Assembly: GCA_020639115.1 (NCBI GenBank)
Contig: JACKHG010000002.1
Span: 186,001-250,000 of the forward strand
Source of the DNA: Phycisphaerales bacterium
Lineage (GTDB): Bacteria > Planctomycetota > Phycisphaerae > UBA1845
Length of the DNA: 64,000 nucleotides
Reading direction: 5' to 3'
Shown here one piece after another: positions 27,575 through 37,000 of the stretch; within the stretch, counting starts at the first letter, position 1; each line of letters opens with the position of its first letter. Position numbers and translations under genes: made by a program. Under the pieces are notes generated by a model. It did no database searches and was not told the DNA's origin. It saw only the letters and a program-made list of their open reading frames with translations.

Positions 27575-29791
27575 TTACATGTGGCGCCGGCTGCCCCGCC
27601 GCGTCAGGCCGAGCAGCCCGAGTATTCCGACGGGCAACGCAATCGTGGCGACGCCGGCTCCGCACGGCGCAGCCGGGTCCTCGAGCGTCAACTGCGCCGG
27701 CTCGACCGTCACGCGCACCGTTGCCGTAGCTGTCGCACCCTGCGCGTCGGACACCGTGTACGTGAACGCGAACGTGCCGGCAGACTGAGCCGTCGGGGTA
27801 TAGACGACCGCCGAGCCGTCGTCCGCGATCTCGGCTGAGCCGCTCTCCGGCACACCGACGGCAGTGACCACCAGCGTATCTCCATTGGCATCGGTGTCGT
27901 TCGCCGTCACGGCGATCGTGACCGCGGTCACCTGGTCCGTTGAAGCGGCATCATCAACCGCGACGGGCGCGTCGTTGCGGGCAGCCATGACCGCAGCATA
28001 AGCATCCACCATGCCGTAGCCCGTGGCGTTGTCGAAGCCGGGCTCGTCCAGATCCTGCGCCGTCGCCAGCAGAATGTCGCGCACCTCGTCGGAGGAAAGG
28101 TCCGGTTCCGCACTCCAGAGCAACGCCGCGCAGGCAGCCACGTGCGGAGCGGCTGCACTCGTGCCGTAGAACGTGGTCGGAAATCCCCCGTTGCCGGTGA
28201 CCGCGACGCCATCCACCCCGCAGATGTCGGGTTTCGGGCGCGGCAGGCGGCCGGTGAGGAGCCCGTGCTCGTCCGTGCCACTGGTGTAGACCGTCGCCGG
28301 CCCCCGCGAACTGAAGAACTCCAGCTCGTCGAGTCCTTCATCGGCGGAATCCAGGACGCCGCATCCGATGACGCCGTCAGCCGCAGGCTGGCCGAACAGG
28401 CTGTCCGCCGCAACGATGTGGTCGAACTGCACGATCGCTGGGTAGACGTACAACTCGATCTCCGGGTTGGCGTCAGCCGGGCAACGCCGCAGCACGTACA
28501 GATGGCAGTCGACCGCCTGCCCGGTGTCGTTGGTCCAGCCCAACGCCTCCATGGCGATGCCGTCGGCTTCCGCCGGTGAACAGCCCTGCTGCGCTGTGCT
28601 AAACGCCAGCACGTTGCCGTCGCCATCGAGCAGAGCGAGGTCGAGATCGACCGCCGCATTGTCATAAGGCGTATTCCAACCAAGAAACGCGCTCATCGTG
28701 CGCCCGGGCTCGAGGTGGATGTCGATGTCGGGATCCCCATCGCCGAAATCGTTCACGTCCCACTGGTCGTACGGCGTGTCTGACGCCTTGAAGAATCCCT
28801 GGTAGTGTGCGACGCCACTGTTACCCGCCGCGCTGACGTAGACTTTGCCGGACGCGACGATCTGCTGGGCCTGGAGGGCGAGGATCCCGTCCTCGAAGAA
28901 CGGCCCGTCCAGAAAGCCGATGTCGTCCACCACGATATCGCAGTCGAACTCGTACGCCAGCATCCGCATGGCCCGCTGAAAGGACAAACGTGAATCTAGG
29001 TTGACGAAGTACAAGTCGGCCCCGGGCGCCAGGTCATGTATGATTTCCAGCATCGCCGTGCCCTCGGCGCCGGGTTCATCACCGAATCCGGCTGCCGCGT
29101 CACCGTCGACGCGGGCGGACCCCACGTGAACGACCGCCGGCAGGTCACCCGAGGCCTGCGACTCCGCCAGTCCGGCGACTCCGTCCGAGATCACGCCGAC
29201 ACGGATTCCCGTTCCGTCGATCCCCAGCGCCTGCAGCGCGCCGGCGCCGAGCAGCTCGACCCCCGCACTCGTGAAACGCCCGCGCCGTACGAGCGGTGCG
29301 ACCACCGGACGAATCCGCACAACGCCCGCAACCGCCGCGACCGCTTCGAGCCGGTCGGCGGGGATCCACCCGTCAACCATGCGCATCTCCTCGTTCGCCT
29401 GATCGACCGTCATGCCCGCGTCCACCAGCGCGCCGACCACGTTCATGTCGCGGACGTGAACGTAGACGCGCAGGCGACCGTCTGCGTCGGCGCGCAGCAA
29501 CGGCGAGATCCGCTCGGCTTCCGCGGCGTAGTCCGTGGGGGCAGCCGAACTGTCGGCCGGCGGAATGAGCTGATCCAGCTCCGCGAAGTGCTCCTTGGCC
29601 AAAAGCAGCGCGTCATCGACTCGGCTCGCCGGCTGATTAGCCGCGTGCCGTGTGGCCATGACGCGCGAATGGATGGCTGGATCGACCTGCGCCTGCGCGG
29701 CGGCGAACGGGACCGTTGCGCCCAGCCCGAGGGTCAGCATGAAGAGTGTCGGCAGCGAAGTCAGGCGAGCGGTGGGCGAATCGGCAGTCAT
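27575..29791 (-). CDS. Secreted S8-like protease of a His-lacking subfamily, with C-terminal hydrophobic anchor
   Basis: The product is 738 residues. A signal peptide ends around 'PFAAAQAQ'. The Asp site is Asp203 in 'VGVISDGVAG', the oxyanion Asn is in 'VSAAGNSG', and the Ser is Ser545 in 'YGTSAAAPHV'. Where S8 proteases have HGT, this one reads Glu-Gly-Thr (Glu243, 'EGTAMLEIIHDLAPGADL'), so the catalytic His is replaced. A bacterial Ig/cadherin-like repeat follows ('NDTDANGDTLVVTAVGVPES'). The C-terminus is a hydrophobic helix then RRGSRRHM, like a PEP-CTERM or rhombosortase-type sorting signal. GGAG six bases before the ATG supports the start. It follows the kinase gene on the same strand. 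Confidence 0.85.
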   Translation of the reverse strand: MTADSPTARLTSLPTLFMLTLGLGATVPFAAAQAQVDPAIHSRVMATRHAANQPASRVDDALLLAKEHFAELDQLIPPADSSAAPTDYAAEAERISPLLRADADGRLRVYVHVRDMNVVGALVDAGMTVDQANEEMRMVDGWIPADRLEAVAAVAGVVRIRPVVAPLVRRGRFTSAGVELLGAGALQALGIDGTGIRVGVISDGVAGLAESQASGDLPAVVHVGSARVDGDAAAGFGDEPGAEGTAMLEIIHDLAPGADLYFVNLDSRLSFQRAMRMLAYEFDCDIVVDDIGFLDGPFFEDGILALQAQQIVASGKVYVSAAGNSGVAHYQGFFKASDTPYDQWDVNDFGDGDPDIDIHLEPGRTMSAFLGWNTPYDNAAVDLDLALLDGDGNVLAFSTAQQGCSPAEADGIAMEALGWTNDTGQAVDCHLYVLRRCPADANPEIELYVYPAIVQFDHIVAADSLFGQPAADGVIGCGVLDSADEGLDELEFFSSRGPATVYTSGTDEHGLLTGRLPRPKPDICGVDGVAVTGNGGFPTTFYGTSAAAPHVAACAALLWSAEPDLSSDEVRDILLATAQDLDEPGFDNATGYGMVDAYAAVMAARNDAPVAVDDAASTDQVTAVTIAVTANDTDANGDTLVVTAVGVPESGSAEIADDGSAVVYTPTAQSAGTFAFTYTVSDAQGATATATVRVTVEPAQLTLEDPAAPCGAGVATIALPVGILGLLGLTRRGSRRHM

Positions 29792-29942
29792 GATGGCTCC
29801 AAGCGAACGCGGGTCCGGCGGGCGAAAGAGCCACGCAGCATGACCGCGGGGAGCGGTCGGATGGCTGCGTGCCGCGCGCCGAACCTGCAGCGGGTCGATC
29901 GTGCCCGAAGTTCGCCGACGTCGCTCGGCGCCTCTCTCTGAG

Positions 29943-29961
29943 GGCACATCGACGATGTGCC
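29943..29961. other. Perfect inverted repeat upstream of the S8-like protease
   Basis: GGCACATCG-A-CGATGTGCC is a 9-base perfect dyad with one central base. It lies between the kinase stop (30063) and the protease start (29791). It could be a weak terminator without a T-tract or an operator for the protease gene; I cannot decide. Confidence 0.4.
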
Positions 29962-30062
29962 GCAGGCAATTGAACTAAGCGAAGGGTGGCGTGCGTGCGC
30001 GGGACCGCGCGCCGTTTGGTTTTACACGACAGGTGCGTGTACGTGCCGGCGGACGGCTCGCG

Positions 30063-32552
30063 CTAGGCGAACGGCTGCCGCTTCGTGATCATGCTCAGGT
30101 GGCGATGCAGGCTTTCCTCCGGCGGCGGCTTCTGCGCCACCTCGATGGATTTCTTCAGGCAACTGAAGGCGAGGTCCTTTTCGCCGGCGAGTTCGTGGGC
30201 CTTGGCCTTCTGCTCCCACGCCTCCGCCTCCATGCGGTGGTTGTCGTGCTTGACGGCGAGTTCGAGACGCTTGTCGATGCAGGTCATCGCCCGATCGATG
30301 TCTTTCTCCTGCAGGTACATGTCGGCCATGTGCTCGTAGACCAGCGTCAGGCCGTTCCAGAAGTCCGTACCCTCCAGCGCCGCGAGCGCCTCGTCGAAGC
30401 ACGCCTCCGCCTCGGCGAAATCGCCTAGCAGGCACGCGCAGCGACCGAGATTCATGTGCGAAACGCCCGTGTTCACCCGGTCGCCGATCTCGTTGGCCAG
30501 CCCCAGTGCCCGCCGGTAGTATTCGCTGGCCTCGGCGTAGCGCCCCTGCTTGAGCAGCACGCCCCCCATCCCGTTGTACGGCCACGCCAGCGACACCAGG
30601 TCGCCGTAGCGCTTGTGGATGTCGATCGCGCGGGCAAAAGCCTCCTCCGCGTCCGTCCAGCGCTGCAGGCGCATGAGCACGAAGCCCAGGTTGCCCTCGT
30701 ACTTCGCGCAATCCGACCAGTGGGACAGGTCGGTGCAGAGATCGCGGGCCTGCTCGAGGAACTCGTGCGCGAGCGTGTATTCCCCCTTGTAGTAGTACAT
30801 CACCCCGAGGTTGCCGAGCGACTCCGCCAGGTTCACGGGATCGTTGTCGCGCCGCGCGCCCGCCTCCTCGCGATGGTGGTACTCCAGCGCGCGGTCGTAA
30901 TCCCCCATCCGGGCGTACGCCGCGCCGATCAGGCTGATCGCCCCGGGACAGTTCGGGTCGATCTTGAGCGCGTCCTCCGCGAACGCGATGGCCGCGTGGT
31001 AGTTGCCGTCCGAAAACGCCCGCCGCCCGCGAATGAACTTCTCGTGGGCCGCGAGATTCTCCGAATCCTGCCGGCGCAGGCGGGTCGCGTCGCCGCCCAG
31101 CTCGTGGCCGATCCCGCGCACCACCGCGTCCGAAAGCTCGTCCTCCAGGGCGAAGAGGTCCGCGACGCTCCCGCCGACGTTGGCGGCGAAACGTGGCGCT
31201 GCCGGATGGCTCCCCGTGATCGAGTGGGCGCTGATCCGCACCTGCTCCCCTGCCCGTTGATACCCGCCGACGACGATCACGCTGGCCCCCACCATCCGGG
31301 CCTTGTCGAGCAGCACTTCCTCGCCGAGCGCCCACCAACTGTCGTCGCTGTCGCGCAGCAGCGGCCCCAGGTTCTGGCGGTCCACGACGTGCAGTCCCGG
31401 CACCGCCATCAACCGCGAGGACACGTGCTCGGCGACCGCGTCGCCGATCCAGTCGTCCGCCGCCTGCCGCGAGAGGTTGCGAAAGCCCAGCACGAGCACG
31501 CCGCGCGGCTTGTGCGACGGCTCCCCCGCCGGGATGAGCTTCTCTACGTCCACGCCGCTGCGCAGCGCCTCGATCACCGCGTCCATCGAGGCAAAGCGAT
31601 GCTCGGGCCGCTTCGCCAGGCAGACCTCGACCACGTGCCGCAGCCAGTTCGGCACCGCGCTGGCGGCCTCCTCCGGCCAGACGACCGGATCGTGTTTGTG
31701 CCGGTTGGCGAGTTCGACCACGCCGGATCCCTGGTGCGGCGGACGGCCCGCCAGCAGGTTGAACAGGGTGGCGCCGAACGCGTAGATGTCCGCGCGCGGC
31801 GTGATCTCGTTGTGGCTGTCGAACTGCTCGGGCGACATGTAGTAAGGCGTGCCGAGGATCTGCCCCGCCTGCGTCAGCGTCAGATCGCCCTCAATCGATG
31901 GCGCCTTCACCAGCCCCAGGTCCATGATCTTCGGCGTGCCGTCCGGCCGCAGCATGATGTTGCTCGGCTTGACGTCGCGGTGGATCAGACCGGCTGCGTG
32001 GATCGCCCGCAATCCGTCCGCGACCCTGCTGGCGACCTCGACGACCTGCTCCCAGCAGAGCCGGCCGACGCCACGGACGATGCGGCGGAGGTTCTCGCCG
32101 GGCACGTACTCCATCGCGAAGTACCAGGCCCCCTCCACGCTGTCGCAGTCGAGCACGCGGGCGACGTTCGGGTGGCTGACGCGCACGCCGGCGCGGGCCT
32201 CGGTCTGCAGCCGCGCCGTGGCGAGATCGCGCATCTCCTCGCGGGCCTGGAGCACCTTGACCACGCAGATCTGGTCGAGGTGCAGATGGTGGGCGAGCAG
32301 GATCTGTCCCTGGGCACCGGAAGTCAGGGCGCGGATGACCCGATAGCGGTCCGACCGCACGTACGGCCACTGGCCCTGCGCCGTCGCCGGCCAACCCGCC
32401 TGGTCGCGCCAAGTCGTTCCATCCGGCGACTCAGCCGAGCGGCTGAACGCGAACGCGCAGAGTCCGCAGACGCCGACGCTCTCGTCGGTCGCGGAGGGTA
32501 CGAACTCCCCGTGATGACAATGGGGACAGAGCCAAGGTGACGCGTCGCTCAT
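30063..32552 (-). CDS. Zinc-ribbon / Ser-Thr protein kinase / TPR protein
   Basis: The product is 829 residues. Residues 9-32 form a zinc ribbon (CPHC...CGLC). A Hanks-type kinase spans about 70-350: 'SGAQGQILLAH' as a degenerate glycine loop, VVK (Lys99), 'HRDVKPSN' (Asp193), DLG in place of DFG (Asp211), and 'GTPYYMSPEQF'. A CsgG/FlgO- or TolB-like domain follows ('VLVLGFRNLSRQAADDWIGD', 'LAVPGL-HVVDRQNL' type). Six or more TPR units fill the C-terminal 350 residues ('NCPGAISLIGAAYARMGDYD'). There is no membrane helix, so it is cytoplasmic. It is likely a signalling hub whose TPRs recruit targets. The start at the ATG 32552 gives the zinc ribbon directly. Confidence 0.9.
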   Translation of the reverse strand: MSDASPWLCPHCHHGEFVPSATDESVGVCGLCAFAFSRSAESPDGTTWRDQAGWPATAQGQWPYVRSDRYRVIRALTSGAQGQILLAHHLHLDQICVVKVLQAREEMRDLATARLQTEARAGVRVSHPNVARVLDCDSVEGAWYFAMEYVPGENLRRIVRGVGRLCWEQVVEVASRVADGLRAIHAAGLIHRDVKPSNIMLRPDGTPKIMDLGLVKAPSIEGDLTLTQAGQILGTPYYMSPEQFDSHNEITPRADIYAFGATLFNLLAGRPPHQGSGVVELANRHKHDPVVWPEEAASAVPNWLRHVVEVCLAKRPEHRFASMDAVIEALRSGVDVEKLIPAGEPSHKPRGVLVLGFRNLSRQAADDWIGDAVAEHVSSRLMAVPGLHVVDRQNLGPLLRDSDDSWWALGEEVLLDKARMVGASVIVVGGYQRAGEQVRISAHSITGSHPAAPRFAANVGGSVADLFALEDELSDAVVRGIGHELGGDATRLRRQDSENLAAHEKFIRGRRAFSDGNYHAAIAFAEDALKIDPNCPGAISLIGAAYARMGDYDRALEYHHREEAGARRDNDPVNLAESLGNLGVMYYYKGEYTLAHEFLEQARDLCTDLSHWSDCAKYEGNLGFVLMRLQRWTDAEEAFARAIDIHKRYGDLVSLAWPYNGMGGVLLKQGRYAEASEYYRRALGLANEIGDRVNTGVSHMNLGRCACLLGDFAEAEACFDEALAALEGTDFWNGLTLVYEHMADMYLQEKDIDRAMTCIDKRLELAVKHDNHRMEAEAWEQKAKAHELAGEKDLAFSCLKKSIEVAQKPPPEESLHRHLSMITKRQPFA

Positions 32553-32845
32553 CTGCGGTGCCGTGCGAAAGAAATTTCGATTTACCTCGCGCCGCCGATC
32601 GGTGCTTGTGCACCAACCGCGCGGATAAGGCTCAACAGGTAGTGTGCACGGAGCGCGCGACACTACGTGTTGGAAAACCGGCGGCGAGTTCGCGCGCAGC
32701 GCCGAGCATTCGGTGCCAACAGGCTTTGCGCGAACAAATCCGTTGCCATCAGCCGATAATTATTATACAAACGCCGCCGAGGTACGGAGCGCCGAACGGA
32801 CTCGCCCGCACCAAGGTTTTTCACAGAGCAAAGTCAGGACGTACG

Positions 32846-33406
32846 ATGCCCCAGCGAACACGGATGTTTCGCGTGTGGACCGGCCTTGCCGTATCGATGA
32901 CCGCCGGTGCCGTGCTGCTCTCCTGGTTGGAGCAGGGCGCTCCGGTCACCATCGCCCCACCCACTTCCGCCACGCTGGCGGCCAACGCCCAACACGCCGT
33001 CGCAGACTGCGAAACGCACATGCGGCCGTGGTCCGGTATCGTGCTCGTCGGGGTGGTCGGTGGCGGTGATCGCTCGTCGCTGATCGCGACGCGACCCCAA
33101 GATGATGTGCATTTCCTGCTGCAGACCACCGGTGATGTGGTGGTACAGTCACCGTGGCGCGATCAGCAAGCGCTTGATCCAGGCCGCTGCATTCGCGTCG
33201 GACTCGTGGCGGCTTCGCCGTCAGGCGTGGGTAGCCGTACGCAACTCCGGGCGCTGCAGGCTCTGATCGAAACACTCAACGCGAACGTTCCGGCGTATGA
33301 CGGACCGTCCCTGCGCATCGTCGGCGACGCGGGTCGCGGCGACCATGCCCTGATGGAAGCTGTTGTGCGACAGCTCCGCGATCTGTTGGCTGGCAACAAG
33401 GCGTGA
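32846..33406 (+). CDS. Anchored protein, possibly degenerate N-acetylmuramoyl-L-alanine amidase
   Basis: The product is 186 residues. A single membrane helix near the N-terminus ('WTGLAVSMTAGAVLLSWLEQ') puts the rest outside the cytoplasm. The pattern of 'DDVHFLLQTTGDVVVQSPW', 'CIRVGLVAAS', 'QLRALQALIETLNAN' and 'LRIVGDAGRGDH' is reminiscent of the amidase_2/PGRP fold: YHFLI, the IGIxLxG strand, QxxAL and the GHxD loop. The zinc His residues are largely missing. If so, it is a catalytically dead peptidoglycan-binding protein. The call is weak and based on the motif order only. An AT-rich pocket at about 32757-32768 separates it from the divergent kinase gene and probably holds their promoters. 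Confidence 0.5.
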   Translation: MPQRTRMFRVWTGLAVSMTAGAVLLSWLEQGAPVTIAPPTSATLAANAQHAVADCETHMRPWSGIVLVGVVGGGDRSSLIATRPQDDVHFLLQTTGDVVVQSPWRDQQALDPGRCIRVGLVAASPSGVGSRTQLRALQALIETLNANVPAYDGPSLRIVGDAGRGDHALMEAVVRQLRDLLAGNKA

Positions 33407-33449
33407 GTCGCCTCGTCTTGAGCCTGGCTTGCCGTCGGTCAGTGTCGCT

Positions 33450-33716
33450 TCACCCGATCATGTCGAGGAACTGACCCAGCGCTGATGCCCCCTGCGGTTG
33501 CGCGCCGTCCGGCTTCTCTGTCTGAGCCTGTGTCTGCTCAAACTCCGTCGGTCGGACCGCCTGGGCGCTTTCTGTCGGTCCCTGCTTCGCTTCGTGCGGA
33601 CGAATCCACATGGGCGGCTCGCCCACTTCGGATTGTGTCCGAGCCCTCTCTGTCGGTCGGGCGCTCTGATCGCGTGCCGCCTGACCGGCCCCGATGGCGT
33701 TTACCATCCCGATCAT
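33450..33716 (-). CDS. Small disordered Gln/Pro-rich protein
   Basis: This is an 88-residue protein rich in Gln, Glu, Pro, Thr and Ala, with no hydrophobic core. It is bracketed by short hydrophobic ends ('MIGMVNAIGAGQAARD' and 'ASALGQFLDMIG'). A very good ribosome site (AAAGGAG, seven bases before the ATG at 33716) supports expression. I do not recognise it; such short disordered proteins may be scaffolds or secreted peptides. Confidence 0.5.
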   Translation of the reverse strand: MIGMVNAIGAGQAARDQSARPTERARTQSEVGEPPMWIRPHEAKQGPTESAQAVRPTEFEQTQAQTEKPDGAQPQGASALGQFLDMIG

Positions 33717-34020
33717 GGCAGTGCTCCTTTCCCATCCCCTTGGCTGCTCTCCACCACTGGAGAGGCCTAACCAAGTAAGGGATACGATATCCTCCCCAGC
33801 CTCGGCAATTCATGCGCCGCACTTCCTGCGGCAAATGACGGCTACGTCATCCGGGTGAACGGCGCTCGCCCGATAAGTTCAGTCGCCCCCAGCCAGTTCC
33901 GATATTGCATGCGTCTGCTGCCGGTCTGCCCGCGATGTCGCGGGCGCGTGGGCTGTTCGCTCACCGGCGGCGCGCATGGGCGTTGGCAGCCAGGCCGGGC
34001 TGCTGCCCCGGGAAACGGCG

Positions 34021-37000
34021 ATGTATCTGGACCGCTTTGCATTGGATCGTCCTCCCTTCGAGGAAACCACCAGCCCGCGCTTCTGTTATGAGACGGCTGC
34101 CGTGCAGTCGATCTGCGACGCGGTGCGACTCCACGTCCGCACCGGCAGCGGCCTCGTGCTGATCGAGGGGCCGTCCGGATCGGGCCGCACGATGCTTGGC
34201 CGGCTGCTCGCGGAACGCATGCCTGAGGAAGCCCATCCCGTCAGCGTGTCGCCCAATGTGGCGGAGCACACGCGCTTCGCGGTGCGCCTCGGCGCCGCGC
34301 TGCAGGTGCCGGCACCGGCTGATGCCGATCCAGAGGCTTATCTTTCCACACTGCTCGAGGTGGTCCGTACCCGGCACAATCTCCGCTTGGCGGTCATCAT
34401 CGATGACGCCGAGCAACTCTCCGCCGACGATCTCGCGGGCATCGACGAGCTGCTGACCGCCGCCCAGGCCCGCGACCTTCGCGTCACGTTTGTCCTGCTC
34501 GCGACGGACCGCATCCACGAGGCATTGAGCGCGCCGCAACTCGCGCGCCTCGCCGAGCAGTTGCGCACCACCGCCCGGCTGCACCACCTCGCCCCGCACG
34601 AAACCGGCGCCTACATGGAAGCCCGGCTCAAGGCCGCCGGCTCACCGGGCGGCCTGCTGTTCACCCCGGGGGCGATCGAGGCGATCGCCCGGATCGCCAA
34701 CGGCCGCATGCGGCAGATCAACGCGCTGGCGCGCCAGGCGCTCATTCGCGCCGACGAACTCGAACTTGCCACCATCGATGCAGATCAGATTCCCGTCCGC
34801 GACGGCGAATCGTCGCAACCGGCGCCGCCGCGCGCCGCAATCTCGGAGCCCGCCATGGATCCACAATCACACGCGAACCTGTCCGATCTCGAGCGCATGG
34901 AGCGCCTGCTCGCCCGCTTTGCCGAACTCAGCGAGCACGCCCCGCTGCGCCTCGCCGAACTCGAAGCCGGGCTGACCCGCCTGCAGGAACGCGCCGAAGT
35001 CATCGTGCGCGACACCACCAGCCGGGTCGAACAGCTCGAGGACTCGTGCGCACGCGCCGATACCAGCGAGGCGTCGATCACCGAGCAGTTGCCCCACATC
35101 GAACGGCTCACCGGCGACGCCAAACGCGTCCAGCAGCGCCTCGACGAGTTCGTGCGCAAGCTCGGCGACATCGACGCGGCATCCGAGGAACGCATCGCCC
35201 TGCTGCTCTCTGGACTCGAGTCGGCCACCGCGATCCACGAGAAGCTCGAATCCGCCGGTCAGCAGGTCAGCGCCCTGATTGATGAGGCGCGGCACACCGC
35301 GATGGACGAACGTGAGAGCCTCGTGCAGGTCTTCGACGAGCTGTCCGCGCGGCGCGAGGAACTCAGCGCCACGATCGACGCGCTGCGCCGCCAGCGGCAG
35401 ACGGCGCTGGAAGACAACGAGGCGGCGATCGGAGAGATGGTGCAGCGCTGCCGCTCCGAAGCCGCACAGGCGTGCACGATGTCGGCCGAGGCCCTGGCCG
35501 AGGCTCGGCGGACCGTCGAGGCCAATCGTACCGCCCTCACCGAGCAGGCCGGCGTGGCTGGCCGCAAGCTCGCGGACGCGCGCGACGCCTGCCTGAGCAT
35601 CCTGGAGCAGGTGCACCGGGCGCAGGCCGACATCGAGGCCCGCCACGCGGCGCTCATGCAGCACACGACGCGCTTCGACGAGCGGATGGCGGCGCTGGCT
35701 GCGGCGTCCGAACGGAGCACCAGGCTCACCGCCGGCGTCGATGCCGCCACGGAGCGCTTGAGTGAAACACTATCCCGCGCAGAGCAGGCCAACGGCGCGA
35801 TGGGCCGCAACATCGATACCGCCGCCCACCTCCGTGACAACTGCGTCGCGACCCTGGAGCGGCTGCAGGCCGAAGGCGTCGCCGCCATCGAGGAAAAGTC
35901 AACCACGGCGAATCAGCAACTGAACGATGCGCTCTCGCGCTTCGAGGCGCTGGTCGCCACCGAGCATAAGGCGCGTTCGGCGGCTGAGGACGCCGTGCGC
36001 ACCGCGCGGACAGCCGTGACCCGCGTGCAGGAGTCGGAAGCGAAGCTCGCCGACGCCCAGGCGGCGGCCATCAACATCGAGGCGACCGCCTCCGCAGCCC
36101 TGACCGCCGTCCAGCAGCAGATCAAGCGGTTTGAGAACTCCGTCGAGGTGATCGTGAAGCACGGCGTCGACCGGGCTCGCTCGGAAATCCAGGATCTGCT
36201 CGAAGCGAGCGGCGAACGCGTCGCCGACAACGCCCAGGCCGTCAGGCAGACCGCGGACGAGGCCATCGAACGCGTGAACGGCGAAATCCACGCAGCCCTG
36301 TCAGCCGCTACGGCGCAGATCACGTCCACGCTCGACGCCGGTCGCGCGGAAGCCAAACGCACCGCTGCCGAAACGACCGAGGCCATCACGAATGCCGGCA
36401 ACGAGGCGGGCGAGCGCCTCAACACCATCGCCACCTGCGGTGGTGAACACGTCCGCCGCGACGCGAACCAGGCGGCAGCCGCCATCACCGCGGCGGTCAC
36501 CAACGCCATGAACCAGGTGAATGCGAAGATCGCTACCTGCCAGGAATCCATCGATCACGACGCGAACCAGGCGGCAGCCGCCATCACCGCTGCCGTTACC
36601 AACGCCATGAGCCAGGTGGATACCAAGATCACCGCTTGCCAGGAGACGATCGATCGCGACGTGCAGCACGCCTCGTCGGCGATCCAGGTGGCGTGCACCA
36701 ACGCCGTCTCCCGCACCGAGGAACGGGCAGCCGCGATCCTCTCCAGCACCGAGGCGACGCTCGCGAGCCGCCAGGAGGAAATCACGCAGTCAGCGGCTGC
36801 CACCACCGACCGGCTCGACACCGAACTGGCACTGTTCACCGCCACCGCCCGCTCCGCGATCGAGCAGAGCGCCGCCGAGAAGATCGAAGAGGTCCTCAAG
36901 GCCGCCGGCGATACCGAGGAGCAGACGCGCGAGCGCATCACCTCCCTGGCCACCGGCGCGCTGCAGTCGCTCGAGGGCGAGATCGACTCGGCCCAGGCCG

